Counted from the stretch's first letter, positions 43,048 through 52,075 are shown. The stretch is 64,000 nt of DNA from Natronospirillum sp965602035 (GCA_965602035.1 OZ271919.1:2852001-2916000), one strand, 5' to 3'. Numbers and translations are program-made. Notes: a model not told the origin generated them from the letters alone.

Positions 43048-43578
43048 TCACCCGAGCCACCAGGTCAGTGCACCGATCGCCGCCGTTCCAAGAACAATAA
43101 ACACGGCATCGAGACCCTTCCAGACAAATAGTATGGCCACAACGGCTATCAGAACATAGCCCCAGATATTGATCGACATGGGCATGCCGAGGCTGATGGC
43201 CGCGGTGGTCATCATGCCGGCGATTACAAAGGTTGCGGACAGTGTGATGTGGTTTACCACTGACTTGAATTTCAGGTACCAGTGCGACGCGATGGAAGCG
43301 CCAATGGAAGTGGGGATCACTATGGCAATAACGGCGGCTATTGCGCCAGGGAGGCCCGCCATATAGAACCCGACGGCAGCGATGAAGCTGACTTTCGGGC
43401 CGGGCGAAAAATTGCCCAGCGCGTAGGCCCAGGCGAACAACGCGGGTGCCAACAGCCCGGTACTGACCCAGACATCCTGCATGACCGCTACCTGGCCATT
43501 ACCCCCGCCGATGGAGAACAGGGTGCTGAGCATAACGACACCGGCTACTTCCAGCGCACTTACTGCATTCTCCACCAT
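43048..43578 (-). CDS. chrA: Chromate transporter family protein, second half
   Basis: A 176-residue membrane protein of the CHR family, about half the size of full ChrA. It has hydrophobic helices and the element FAWAYALGNFSPGPKVSFIAAVGFYMAGLPGA, which corresponds to one CHR domain. It starts one base after the stop of the other half (43580-44212), so the two are translated together and should form a heterodimeric short-chain CHR transporter in the inner membrane. The substrate may be chromate, sulfate or another oxyanion; genes of this type also occur in organic-acid clusters. Confidence 0.85.
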   Translation of the reverse strand: MVENAVSALEVAGVVMLSTLFSIGGGNGQVAVMQDVWVSTGLLAPALFAWAYALGNFSPGPKVSFIAAVGFYMAGLPGAIAAVIAIVIPTSIGASIASHWYLKFKSVVNHITLSATFVIAGMMTTAAISLGMPMSINIWGYVLIAVVAILFVWKGLDAVFIVLGTAAIGALTWWLG

Positions 43579-43579
43579 G

Positions 43580-44212
43580 CTATTTCTCCTCCGGCGAATT
43601 GTTATTGTTGTCGGTGTCCGCTTTTTCTGTGTCCTTGCGTGGTCGTATCAGGAATGAACCGACGATCAATCCGCCCACGGCCATAATCAGCAGCGAGATG
43701 TCGAAGATCAGAACAGCGATGGGTACCGATGCCCCGAGCATCAGTCCGATAACATAGTCACGTCGGGGGAGTTTCGATTTCATCGCCATTTTGGTGGCGT
43801 TACCGAGTAGAAGCCCGACGATACCGAGGCCGACACTCGTCTGGATGGTGGCGAGCAGGGTGCCGTCGCCGCTGCCACGCAGAAATATGGCGGCTATGGT
43901 TATCAGTGTCGCACCGGGTGCCATCAGAGACGTCAGGGCCACGCAACTGCCGAAATAACCGCGCACCCGGTACCCGACCATGCCGCCGAAGCCGAGGAAC
44001 TTGGGTGCCGGTATCAGCGCTGCGGTGATCATCATGGCGCGGAGTTCATCGCTGGTAATCAGGTTACGGCGGTGCACCAGATCCTTTTCGATACGATCGG
44101 CGGCGGCCCACATGCCACCAAAGGTAAGTGCACCAAGTCGAAGAAAAATCAGAGACAGGCTGAACAGTGAGATTTTGCCGGACTGTTCGGTTCCGGCGTC
44201 GGAATGAACCAT
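43580..44212 (-). CDS. chrA: Chromate transporter family protein, first half
   Basis: A 210-residue CHR-domain membrane protein. The motif LRLGALTFGGMWAA..IEKDLVHRRNLI near the N-terminus and the PAPKFLGFGGMVGYRVRGYFGSCVALTSLMAPGATL repeat match the conserved CHR core. About five to six membrane segments are followed by a hydrophilic acidic tail rich in Asn, Glu and Asp. It forms the upstream partner of the gene at 43048-43578. The pair lies downstream of the IclR regulator on the same strand, separated by a 7-bp stem (44331-44348). Oxyanion export is the family function; a role in the local pathway is only inferred. Confidence 0.85.
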   Translation of the reverse strand: MVHSDAGTEQSGKISLFSLSLIFLRLGALTFGGMWAAADRIEKDLVHRRNLITSDELRAMMITAALIPAPKFLGFGGMVGYRVRGYFGSCVALTSLMAPGATLITIAAIFLRGSGDGTLLATIQTSVGLGIVGLLLGNATKMAMKSKLPRRDYVIGLMLGASVPIAVLIFDISLLIMAVGGLIVGSFLIRPRKDTEKADTDNNNNSPEEK

Positions 44213-44355
44213 GAAACCCTCTTTTTTTACTGCTTTGGGGGTACTGGCAATTGGCTGACTGGTGATTCAGCAGCCCAGGTTGCTGAGCGCAACGTCAGAG
44301 TGCCCGGCTGAACTGAATCAGCACCGTTTCGGCCGCCAGGTGGCGGCCACAGGGC

Positions 44356-45174
44356 TCAGGTGTAGAGGCTGACTTTATCCGCAACATACCCCATCTTGCG
44401 GGAAATCAGGTGCGCCGTTTCCACGATGCGCTGAGCGAGCTCATCGATGGATTTGGCCTTCACGCGCTGGTGCGGCACGGTAATGCCGATAGCCGCATTG
44501 ACCACACCCGTGGCATCGAAGACCGGAGCGGCTACGCAGACCGCCCCCAGCTCAAAGTTCTCTGTTTCCGCGGCGAAGCCATTCAGACGTATTTCTTCGA
44601 CTTCGGCCCAGATTTCCTTTATTTCCTTTTTGCTGAGCTCCCGGGTGGATGCCTGAATCATGGATTCGATACGGGCATTGGGCTGATGCGCCACAATCGC
44701 CATCCCGACCGCGGAGTCCACCGCAGGCGCTGACGATCCGAGCCGGGACCTCAGTCGAACGGGGCGCGGGCTTTCAAAGTCGTACAGGTAGGTGACCAGG
44801 TCACCTTTGAGAACGGCAAGCTCTACGTTTTCACGGTATTCATCGCGCAGTTCCGTGAGCAATTCCTTGGCCACCGCAGTTACGGACAGACGACGGCGAA
44901 CCAGTGCACCCAGCGAGAACAGCCCGATTCCGAGTCGATACAGTTCTGTTTCCGAGTCCTGCTCGAGCAGGCCTTCGGCCATCAGCGTCGATGCGACACG
45001 ATGCACTGTGCTCTTGGCGACGCCAAGGTTGCGTGAAAGCTCGCTGATGCCGAGCTCTTCCTGATTCTCGTCAAACTGTTTCAACAGCCGGATGGCTGTG
45101 GTCACAGAAGATAGCCGGGGGCTGGAAGCCTGTTTATCCCTGGCGTCATCGGCATTGCGATCGGTGGTCGACAT
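44356..45174 (-). CDS. IclR-family transcriptional regulator
   Basis: A 272-residue regulator. The N-terminal winged helix-turn-helix is ISELSRNLGVAKSTVHRVASTLMAEGLL at about residues 42-69. The C-terminal IclR effector domain (GSSAPAVDSAVGMAIVA, AAPVFDATGVVNAAIGI) binds a small aromatic or organic acid. IclR proteins such as PcaR, PcaU and PobR control aromatic catabolism from sites with several inverted and direct half-sites. The nine GGAAC/GTTCC sites in this window have that kind of architecture, and this is the only catabolic-type regulator gene seen here, so it is the best candidate. A weak related sequence lies upstream (45246-45295), so autoregulation is possible. It is alone in its orientation before the Rieske ferredoxin. 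Confidence 0.9.
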   Translation of the reverse strand: MSTTDRNADDARDKQASSPRLSSVTTAIRLLKQFDENQEELGISELSRNLGVAKSTVHRVASTLMAEGLLEQDSETELYRLGIGLFSLGALVRRRLSVTAVAKELLTELRDEYRENVELAVLKGDLVTYLYDFESPRPVRLRSRLGSSAPAVDSAVGMAIVAHQPNARIESMIQASTRELSKKEIKEIWAEVEEIRLNGFAAETENFELGAVCVAAPVFDATGVVNAAIGITVPHQRVKAKSIDELAQRIVETAHLISRKMGYVADKVSLYT

Positions 45175-45384
45175 AGTTCTGACTCTCTGCTTGGCACGGG
45201 TACTTTCTGGGTGCCGTCGGTTTTTATTGCCCGTCTGCCCATTGTTGCTGCCCGAGGTATAACGCCCCTGGGCGTTCCTGCAACAATGTGATTCTCTGGT
45301 GGGCCAAGAGCCGCCGGCAAGGCGACCGCTTATTCTGCCCGATCGACCGTTTTTCGTCCACCGAATTGCCGGCCGATTTATCCG

Positions 45385-45702
45385 TTATACGTCGATACAA
45401 ACCTTGTCATTCACCACGGAGACTGAATAGGTCTTGATTGGAATCGTGCACGGGGGTTCGGTTACTTCGCCCGTGCGGATGTCAAAGCATCCACCGTGGA
45501 AGTCACACTCAATCTCATACCCGTCCAGAAAGCCATCTGACAGGGACCCCGGACCATGGGTGCATAAGTCATCGGTGACGAAGAAACTGCCGCCAACATT
45601 ATATACGGCCAGCTCCAGATCCTCTTTCTCTACCAGGATGGCTTCGCCTTCCGGTACATCATCGGTACTGCAGAGTTCGATTTGCTTTGCCTTCTCGGTC
45701 AT
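45385..45702 (-). CDS. Rieske [2Fe-2S] ferredoxin
   Basis: A 105-residue soluble Rieske ferredoxin. Cluster ligands are Cys47-x-His49 (LCTHGPG) and Cys66-x2-His69 (ECDFHGG), with the usual PCTIPIKTY end. Such proteins carry electrons from a reductase to a ring-hydroxylating oxygenase (BphA3/NdoA type) or serve as small-subunit-like ferredoxins in the cytoplasm. It is divergent from the oxygenase gene at 45959 with a predicted operator between, so co-regulation is likely. No reductase gene is adjacent. Confidence 0.9.
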   Translation of the reverse strand: MTEKAKQIELCSTDDVPEGEAILVEKEDLELAVYNVGGSFFVTDDLCTHGPGSLSDGFLDGYEIECDFHGGCFDIRTGEVTEPPCTIPIKTYSVSVVNDKVCIDV

Positions 45703-45757
45703 GAACGGCTCCTTAGGTTGACGATTAACGTTTTAGCATGTAGATTTTCAAACATCA

Positions 45758-45782
45758 AGAACGCTGTTCCGCATATAAGAAG
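45758..45782 (+). promoter_or_regulatory. Predicted operator, GGAAC/GTTCC type (site 5)
   Basis: AGAAC-GCT-GTTCC-GCATATA-AGAAG, three half-sites with the shared 3 and 7 spacing. It lies between the divergent Rieske ferredoxin (leftward) and the ring-hydroxylating oxygenase (rightward). Confidence 0.6.
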
Positions 45783-45958
45783 CGGAAGGGTTTAAAGATT
45801 ATAAAAGGTTGTGAGGTTATCCTGCACAGCCGACGGGGAAATCCCATACACGTCGTTAGCGACGGCTCAGCTGCAATGCGGTATCTGCAGCAGAGTTGAG
45901 TATAACGGGTTAAGGGCAACCCCTGACGTCAATTGTCTAAAATCGGGAGACAACACCA

Positions 45959-47245
45959 ATGTTGCGCAAAGAAGTCAATGATCTGCTGACGCAGACCGGT
46001 CCCGGGACCGCGATGGGTGACCTGTTCCGTCGTTACTGGATGCCAGCCCTGCTGGCCGAAGAGCTGCCGGAGAATGACTGCCCGCCCGTGCGGGTGAAGC
46101 TGCTGTCAGAGCGTATGATCGCGTTTCGCGACAGCGACGGCAATTATGGCCTGATGGATGAGTTCTGCGCCCACCGAGGTGTCTCTCTCTGGTTTGGCCG
46201 CAACGAGGAAGGCGGTCTGCGCTGCCCCTACCATGGGTGGAAATACGACTACACCGGTCAGTGTGTGGATGTGCCGTCCGAGCCGCCGGAGAGTGGCTAT
46301 TGCGAGAAGATCAAGCTGCAGTCCTACCCGCTGGTCAAGGTTGGCGACATTCTCTGGACCTACATGGGTCCGAAAGAGCACCAGCCTGAACTGCCCGGCT
46401 TTGAGTTTGCGAACGTACCATCAAAGCAGACGTTCACTTCCAAGCGCTTCCAGGAGTGCAACTGGCTGCAGGCGATGGAAGGTGGTATCGATTCCAGCCA
46501 CGTATCCTTCCTGCACAGTGGCAACCTCAACTCTGATCCGCTGTTCAAGGGCGCGAAGGGTAACCAGTACAACCTGGCGGACCGCATGCCGTTCTTCGAA
46601 GTGTCCAAGCACGATGCCGGCCTCTATGTCGGTGCGCGCCGTAACGCCGAAGACGGCAAGTACTACTGGCGCATCACCCCCTGGCTGATGCCCTGCTTTA
46701 CCATGGTACCACCGCGTGGTGACCACCCGATCCACGGCCACTTCTGGGTGCCGATCGACGACGAGAACTGCTGGGCCTGGAGCTTTGACTACCATCCGAC
46801 CCGCGAGTTCACCGATGTCGAGCTCAACGCGCTGAAGGCCGGCAAGGGTGTGCACTGTGAGTATGTGCCGGGAACCTATATCCCGAAGGCCAACAAGGCC
46901 AATGACTACCTTATGGACCGTGAGGCCCAGAAGGCCGGTACGACCTACAGCGGTGTTGACGGTATCGCGATTCAGGACAGTTCTCTGCAGGAGAGCATGG
47001 GGCCGATCGTTGATCGCACCAAGGAAAACCTGGTCTCTACCGACAATGGCGTCATCATGGCCCGCCAGATGCTGCGTAAGGCTGCGGTGGCGCTGCGAGA
47101 CAAGGGTACGCCGCCTCCGGGTACCGATCCGGCAACCCAGAAAGTCCGTTCAGTAGCTAAAGTGCTGCCACCGGATGAGGCGTTTGCTGAAGCCTGTAAA
47201 GAGGACCTGCGTGCTGAGCCGGGTAAACCGCACACCTCGGTCTGA
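45959..47245 (+). CDS. Rieske ring-hydroxylating oxygenase, phthalate 4,5-dioxygenase-like
   Basis: A 428-residue oxygenase component. The N-terminal Rieske domain has Cys70-x-His72 (FCAHRG) and Cys89-x2-His92 (CPYHGWK). The catalytic mononuclear iron site includes His181 and His186 in DSSHVSFLH. The opening (LLTQTGPGTAMGDLFRRYWMPALL) is that of the phthalate dioxygenase/VanA branch, which works with a PDR-type reductase and no beta subunit. It would dihydroxylate or demethylate an aromatic or similar acid. Within reach of Pht5-like, LigJ-like and LigK-like genes, a phthalate-type route is plausible, but these enzymes also act on non-aromatic acids. Confidence 0.9.
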   Translation: MLRKEVNDLLTQTGPGTAMGDLFRRYWMPALLAEELPENDCPPVRVKLLSERMIAFRDSDGNYGLMDEFCAHRGVSLWFGRNEEGGLRCPYHGWKYDYTGQCVDVPSEPPESGYCEKIKLQSYPLVKVGDILWTYMGPKEHQPELPGFEFANVPSKQTFTSKRFQECNWLQAMEGGIDSSHVSFLHSGNLNSDPLFKGAKGNQYNLADRMPFFEVSKHDAGLYVGARRNAEDGKYYWRITPWLMPCFTMVPPRGDHPIHGHFWVPIDDENCWAWSFDYHPTREFTDVELNALKAGKGVHCEYVPGTYIPKANKANDYLMDREAQKAGTTYSGVDGIAIQDSSLQESMGPIVDRTKENLVSTDNGVIMARQMLRKAAVALRDKGTPPPGTDPATQKVRSVAKVLPPDEAFAEACKEDLRAEPGKPHTSV

Positions 47246-47308
47246 TCGCGCAGGCGATGCTGCGGGCCGCCCACCCGGGCGGTCCGAACCGATTGTTGGA
47301 GACAACAG

Positions 47309-47794
47309 ATGCTGACGCAATCTGAGCGTATGACAACGGCACGTGAGGCGGCGTTCCGTATCAACCAGCCGAATTCCCAGCAGCGTAAATCGATCATCCT
47401 GGGACTGGACGAGGACAGCCGTGACATTGTTGGCGACCTGATCGGCCTTGAGTGGAATGGCGCCCGGTTCTATTCGGTGTCGGAAAAAACACAGGATACC
47501 AGTGTCGACATTGAAGACCGTGACGGCAACGCCATTGCCCTGAGCGAGGCACTCGACCATGCCGATGTGGTGATGATGGTGGCAACCCACGACACCGACC
47601 CGGAACGGGTCAAAGCTGTGGGCGAGGCCTGTTTCGCCAGCGGCACAATGACCTCCGGTTTTGTTCTCGATGACAGTGGCGACCTGAACCGTGTTCAGGC
47701 AACGCTCTCTGCGGTCCGACCCTATGTGATTTCCCTTGTGGTCGGGTCCGACGAAGACTTTCTCATTGAAGTGCTGCGGGCCATTCGCGCCTGA
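47309..47794 (+). CDS. Uncharacterised protein, Rossmann-like
   Basis: A 161-residue soluble protein that I do not recognise. It has alternating strands and helices (SIILGLDEDSRDIVGDL, ADVVMMVATHDTDPERVKAVGEAC, VISLVVGSDEDFLIEVLRAIR), the look of a small nucleotide- or cofactor-binding alpha/beta fold without a glycine-rich loop. GGAG precedes the start. It lies 63 bp after the oxygenase and 70 bp before the class II aldolase on the same strand, probably in one operon. It might assist the oxygenase or bind a regulatory ligand. Function unknown. Confidence 0.75.
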   Translation: MLTQSERMTTAREAAFRINQPNSQQRKSIILGLDEDSRDIVGDLIGLEWNGARFYSVSEKTQDTSVDIEDRDGNAIALSEALDHADVVMMVATHDTDPERVKAVGEACFASGTMTSGFVLDDSGDLNRVQATLSAVRPYVISLVVGSDEDFLIEVLRAIRA

Positions 47795-47864
47795 CAGGCC
47801 TTGACCAACATACCCAGTGTGGCGTGTATGCAGTGGAATGCATCATCGCCGGGAGTGGATCGTT

Positions 47865-48551
47865 ATGAATCATACACACCTTGGTGCGGCGACCCTGCAA
47901 CTGATGCAGGGCATCGGAATACTTGAGAATTTCGGTGTCATCGATTTCAACGGTCACTTCAGTGTACGTATGCACGACGGACGTATTCTGATCAACAGCG
48001 GCGACTCGGTGCGCAGCGCCCTGACCCCTGACCAGTTCACACTGGTGGAGCCGGACGGACGCTGGGATGAAGCGACCCAGCCACGGCCGCCGGCAGAGCT
48101 GCCGCTGCACCTGGCTGTTTATAAGGCCCGGCCGGATATCCAGGCGGTTGTGCATGGGCACCCGAAATGGTCAACACTGCTGACCGGTGCAGACAGGCCC
48201 TATGAAGTAATGCTGGCCCAGGGGGCGTTGCTGGGCGACATAGACGTGTACCCGTCGCCCCGGTCAGTCAATAACGAACAGGTGGCTTCCGAGGTTGCCG
48301 AGGTGCTTGGGAACCGTTCTGCTGCACTGCTGAAATCACACGGCTCAGTAATCGCCGCCGATGATGTGCTGGAAGCTACGGTGATGGCTATCTATCTGGA
48401 ACTGAATGCGGAAAGGCAAGTGCTGTCCGCATCGCTGGGTGGGGGATATGTCTTCTCACCTGACGAAGCGGCGGCCTGCCGCAAGGGCCTGGCGAAACGC
48501 GGCCTCTACGAAAAGTGCTGGAACTATTATCTCGCGAAATACGGCCTGTAA
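47865..48551 (+). CDS. Class II aldolase/adducin family protein
   Basis: About 228 residues. The zinc-binding HGHPKW motif and the later LLKSHGSVIAA His define the class II aldolase/adducin family. GGGAG supports the ATG at 47865 over an earlier ATG at 47817. Members split or form C-C bonds next to a hydroxyl, or decarboxylate hydroxybenzoates and related compounds. In this cluster, next to the dioxygenase and a TPP-dependent decarboxylase-like enzyme, it is expected to act on a ring-derived or sugar-acid-like intermediate. Substrate unknown. Confidence 0.88.
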   Translation: MNHTHLGAATLQLMQGIGILENFGVIDFNGHFSVRMHDGRILINSGDSVRSALTPDQFTLVEPDGRWDEATQPRPPAELPLHLAVYKARPDIQAVVHGHPKWSTLLTGADRPYEVMLAQGALLGDIDVYPSPRSVNNEQVASEVAEVLGNRSAALLKSHGSVIAADDVLEATVMAIYLELNAERQVLSASLGGGYVFSPDEAAACRKGLAKRGLYEKCWNYYLAKYGL

Positions 48552-48614
48552 CAGACCCTGTCTCAAGGGCTGTGTAGCCGGCCTGACGCACGGAATTACA
48601 CAAGGACACCGATT

Positions 48615-49064
48615 ATGTGTGGAGAGTTTGAAGAAGAAGATTACCTGGACGAGACGATGTTTCGTCGTTTCCTGGCGCTGGCCAGATCGTTCGGGGTGCG
48701 GCCGGCTGACGGTAACAAGAAATCCGACATGGATCTGAGTCAGGATGAAGACCGCACTCAATACATGAAGGAGTTGTTCAGTGCGGGGCTGGTCCGTTCA
48801 GTCAATGACGCGCAGTTCATTCCTCAGGACGGTGAGCGAATGAACGCGGTGGCGGTTCAGTCCATCGTGTTCGCGCGGCTGGCAGGCTATCTGGCCGGGC
48901 AATTGCCGGGAGAGGCCAATATGACCAAGGCGACCATGGAAGCCATGCTCGATGGGTTCTCCGAGGCCCAGGACGCCGCCAAAGCCTGGGATGAGCATGA
49001 GGGCGGTCATCATCACCACCATGGCCACCATCACCATGGCCATAGCCACGGTCACGGACACTGA
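48615..49064 (+). CDS. Uncharacterised protein with a His-rich C-terminal tail
   Basis: A 149-residue protein. Residues 1-125 are mostly helical and acidic (EFEEEDYLDETMFRRFLALAR) with no recognised domain. The last 20 or so residues are almost only His and Gly (GGHHHHHGHHHHGHSHGHG), a typical metal-storage or metal-delivery tail. Its last bases overlap the start of the first of two permease genes, so the three work together, perhaps as a metal-handling or export unit. The real function is unknown. Confidence 0.75.
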   Translation: MCGEFEEEDYLDETMFRRFLALARSFGVRPADGNKKSDMDLSQDEDRTQYMKELFSAGLVRSVNDAQFIPQDGERMNAVAVQSIVFARLAGYLAGQLPGEANMTKATMEAMLDGFSEAQDAAKAWDEHEGGHHHHHGHHHHGHSHGHGH

Positions 49065-49708
49065 TGGCAGAGGGCGTGTCGTCGCATGACTCCGTCGACA
49101 AAGAGCCTCGCAGAGGCCCGGGCCATTTCGCCCGGCTCGCGTTCGGCAAGCCTTTCTGGGTGTTCACCGGGCTCGCATTGGGGATGGGAACGGCCGCCTA
49201 CCTACTGCTCGGACAGGAGGGGTTCAATGACGCGGTGTCACGAAACCTGGGCAGCCTGAGCGTCACCACACCCCGGATTGTATTTGCGCTCATGCTCGCC
49301 GGGTTCATGACGGTGCTGTTGCCCCGGGAGGCCCTGAGCCGGTTGCTGGGGCGGCATACGGGGATTCTGGGCATGAGTATCGCGGCATTTGCCGGAATTC
49401 TCACGCCGGGCGGCCCGGCATCGGCCTTCCCCCTGCTGGCCATTATGGGGGCTGCCGGCGCGGACCGCGGGATCATGATCGCCTATATTACGGCGTGGGC
49501 GACGCTCGGGATCCAGCGGGTCGTGATGTGGGACATGCCATTAATGGGCCCGGATTTCACGGCCCTGCGCATCGCTGTCAGCCTGCCGCTGCCGATAATA
49601 GCCGGGCTGATCGCGCTGCGTATACCCATCAATATCGAGCTGAAAGAAGAGTTTCTCGCTTCAGGGCGCCAGACCAGCCGTAAGCCACGCGAGGAAGACG
49701 GCTCATGA
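49064..49708 (+). CDS. Permease-family membrane protein (first of a pair)
   Basis: A 214-residue membrane protein with about five hydrophobic segments and a conserved AGILTPGGPASAFPLLAIMGAAGADRG motif, resembling the permease (DUF318/YraQ-like) family. It overlaps the end of the His-rich gene and the start of the next permease gene, which carries a sister motif. The two probably form one inner-membrane complex of two half-transporters. Substrate unknown; metal or organic acid efflux are options. Confidence 0.75.
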   Translation: MAEGVSSHDSVDKEPRRGPGHFARLAFGKPFWVFTGLALGMGTAAYLLLGQEGFNDAVSRNLGSLSVTTPRIVFALMLAGFMTVLLPREALSRLLGRHTGILGMSIAAFAGILTPGGPASAFPLLAIMGAAGADRGIMIAYITAWATLGIQRVVMWDMPLMGPDFTALRIAVSLPLPIIAGLIALRIPINIELKEEFLASGRQTSRKPREEDGS

Positions 49709-50220
49709 ACGTCGGTGTTCTCATCATTTATGTGGCGCCACTGTGCCTCGGAGCGCTGGCACTGAAGCGACGTGACGGCAGTTTCCGCGCCGGGCTGAAA
49801 GTATGGAGTGACCAGCTCGCCAAGATTCTGCCCACCATGACCATGGCGCTGGTCGCGGCCGGGTTTCTGACGGCCATGATCCCGGAAGCCATTATTACCC
49901 GGTTACTGGGCGGATCATTGCCTGTGCTCGAGGTCATGCTCGGGTCGGTAGCGGGGCTTCTGTTTCCAACGGGGCCGGTAGTGGTCTTTTCCATTGCCGC
50001 CTCGTTTTCTGCAAGTGGGGCATCGGACGCCTCTATGGTGGCCTTTATCACCTCATGGACGCTCTTCGCGTTGCACCGAATGGTGATATTCGAGCTACCC
50101 ATGCTCGGCACTTCCTTTGTGAAGGTCCGGGTGCTGTCCATCTGCCTGCTGCCGGCCCTGGCCGGCTTCACGGTAGTAATTGTGAACCGGCTGTTGCGTT
50201 GGCTGCCGGCCGTACTGTGA
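49705..50220 (+). CDS. Permease-family membrane protein (second of a pair)
   Basis: A 171-residue membrane protein related to the preceding one. AGLLFPTGPVVVFSIAASFSASGASDASMVAFITSWTLFALHRM aligns with AGILTPGGPASAFPLLA...ITAWATLGIQRV of the partner. Four-base overlap with the upstream gene indicates translational coupling. Together they give two inverted-pore-like halves. The pair sits between a His-rich protein and a TPP enzyme. Function beyond transport not known. Confidence 0.75.
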   Translation: MNVGVLIIYVAPLCLGALALKRRDGSFRAGLKVWSDQLAKILPTMTMALVAAGFLTAMIPEAIITRLLGGSLPVLEVMLGSVAGLLFPTGPVVVFSIAASFSASGASDASMVAFITSWTLFALHRMVIFELPMLGTSFVKVRVLSICLLPALAGFTVVIVNRLLRWLPAVL

Positions 50221-50298
50221 TTCAACGCGTGAGACGAGGTCCGGCTGCACATCGGCCGGGCGAGATCAATAAAAATGCACATCGCTGCAGGAGTAACT

Positions 50299-52062
50299 AT
50301 GTCCAATTCTGTTCCCGCCAACTACGAGAAGTTCAACTCCGATATCATTGTCGACCTTCTCAAAGAGTATGACATTAAGCACATTTCGATGAACCCGGGT
50401 GCGAGTTTCCGGGGGCTGCACGACTCCATCATCAATTACGGGGGTAATGACCCGGACCTGATGGTTTGTCAGCACGAAGAAATTGCTGTCCAGATCGCCC
50501 ATGGTTATGCCCGCGCCACTGGCAAGCCGATGGGTGTAATTCTGCACAACCTCGTGGGCATGCTGCACGCCCAGATGGCTGTGTACTATGCGTTCATCGA
50601 CCGTGCCCCGATCTTCATCATGGGCGCCACCGGTCCGATGCACGAAGGCAAGCGCCGTCCGCACATCGACTGGAGTCACACCGCACTGGTTCAGGGCGAG
50701 GCCATGCGTAACTACACCAAGTGGGACTACCAGCCTCACGCCATAGAAGGTGTACCGGAAAGCTTCATGCGTGCCTATTCTACCATGGAAACGCAGCCCA
50801 AGGGCCCGATCTACATGTGCTATGACTCCTGGCTGCAGGAAGAAAAGCTGGATACCAGCATTGTGCTGGACATGCCGAAACAGGGTATGCAGAAAGTGCC
50901 GGCCCGTATGGCGGCAGATCCGGCGATTCTGGAGCAGATTGTCGAGAAGCTGCTGAACGCGAAGAACCCGCTGGTTATGGCACAGTATCTGGGCCGAGAA
51001 GAGGGCGGATTCGAGAAGCTGGTTGAACTGGCAGAAACGCTGGGTGTACCGGTCTGGGATATCAACGATTCACTGAACTTCCCGAACAAGCACCCGCTGT
51101 GCCTGTCCATGGACAAGGACTACCTGAACGAAGTCGATGTCATTCTGGGTCTCGATGTTCGTGACTGGGAAAAGCAGACGGCCAAGCTGGTGAGCACCAC
51201 TCGTGAAGTAACGTCTCTGGTACCCGAGAATTGCGAATGGCTGGAAGTCGGCTACGCGGAAATCGGTAATTCCGCCTGGGCGATGGACTACGGTCGTTAC
51301 CAGCAGAAGAACCTGAGTGCACTGGGTGATCCGCAACTGGCCATGCCCGAAATGACACGCATGGCGAAGGAAAAGCTGTCGGCGAACAGCAGCCTGAGCA
51401 GCCAGGTTGAAGAGCGGAAGAAGTCTATCGGCAAGCGCCACGACGCCCTGTGGGCCCAGTGGCAGGAAGATGCGAAGGAAGGCTGGGACAACTCCCCGCT
51501 GGAGCTGGCACGTCTGTCACACGAAGTCTATGAAGTGATCAAGGACGAGGACTGGGTCTGTGCGACCGGTTCACTGCGTACCTGGGCCCGCAAGATGTGG
51601 GACTTCGACAAGCCCTACCGTCACGCTGGTAAGTCACTGGGTACCTCCACACAGATCGGTATGTCGATCGGTGTCGGTCTGGCGTACAAGGATACGGACA
51701 AGGTCGTTGTGGCGCTGCAACCCGACGGTGACCTGATGTTCGACGCCGGTGCGCTGTGGACAGCCGCCAAGCACAAGATCCCGCTGCTGATCGTCATGTT
51801 CAACAACCGTGCCTACTTCAATGACTGGGAGCACCAGGTTCGCATGGCGAAGCTGCGCAACACAGATCTGGACAAGGCACACATCGGTATGGATATTTTC
51901 GGACCGGAACCCGATTTCGCCAAGCTGGCGGAAAGCATGGGTTGTTACGGTGAAGGCCCGATCACCAAGCCGGAAGATGTAGGCCCTGCCGTCAAGCGCG
52001 CGCTGGCCGAAGTCAAGAAAGGCCGGGTTGCGTTGGTGGATGTCATCACCCAGCACCGGTAA
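50299..52062 (+). CDS. Thiamine-diphosphate-dependent enzyme (acetolactate synthase/benzoylformate decarboxylase family)
   Basis: A protein of about 587 residues. The N-terminal pyrimidine-binding domain has MNPGASFRGLHDSI and the conserved catalytic Glu (about residue 60, CQHEEIAVQIAHGYA). The C-terminal domain has the PDGDLMFDAGALWTA...FNNRAYFNDW Mg-ThDP motif. GCAGGAGT supports the ATG at 50299; an in-frame ATG at 50275 lacks it. Such enzymes decarboxylate 2-keto acids or join keto acids. It would act on a keto acid made by the aldolase or dioxygenase steps. A strong terminator follows. Confidence 0.9.
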   Translation: MSNSVPANYEKFNSDIIVDLLKEYDIKHISMNPGASFRGLHDSIINYGGNDPDLMVCQHEEIAVQIAHGYARATGKPMGVILHNLVGMLHAQMAVYYAFIDRAPIFIMGATGPMHEGKRRPHIDWSHTALVQGEAMRNYTKWDYQPHAIEGVPESFMRAYSTMETQPKGPIYMCYDSWLQEEKLDTSIVLDMPKQGMQKVPARMAADPAILEQIVEKLLNAKNPLVMAQYLGREEGGFEKLVELAETLGVPVWDINDSLNFPNKHPLCLSMDKDYLNEVDVILGLDVRDWEKQTAKLVSTTREVTSLVPENCEWLEVGYAEIGNSAWAMDYGRYQQKNLSALGDPQLAMPEMTRMAKEKLSANSSLSSQVEERKKSIGKRHDALWAQWQEDAKEGWDNSPLELARLSHEVYEVIKDEDWVCATGSLRTWARKMWDFDKPYRHAGKSLGTSTQIGMSIGVGLAYKDTDKVVVALQPDGDLMFDAGALWTAAKHKIPLLIVMFNNRAYFNDWEHQVRMAKLRNTDLDKAHIGMDIFGPEPDFAKLAESMGCYGEGPITKPEDVGPAVKRALAEVKKGRVALVDVITQHR

Positions 52063-52075
52063 TTCAGTAAAACCA

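Noticed and set aside
45246..45295. Autoregulatory IclR site upstream of its own gene (GGAACGCC..GGCGTT on the minus strand)
   Set aside because: The palindrome differs in spacing and half-site sequence from the nine consistent sites.
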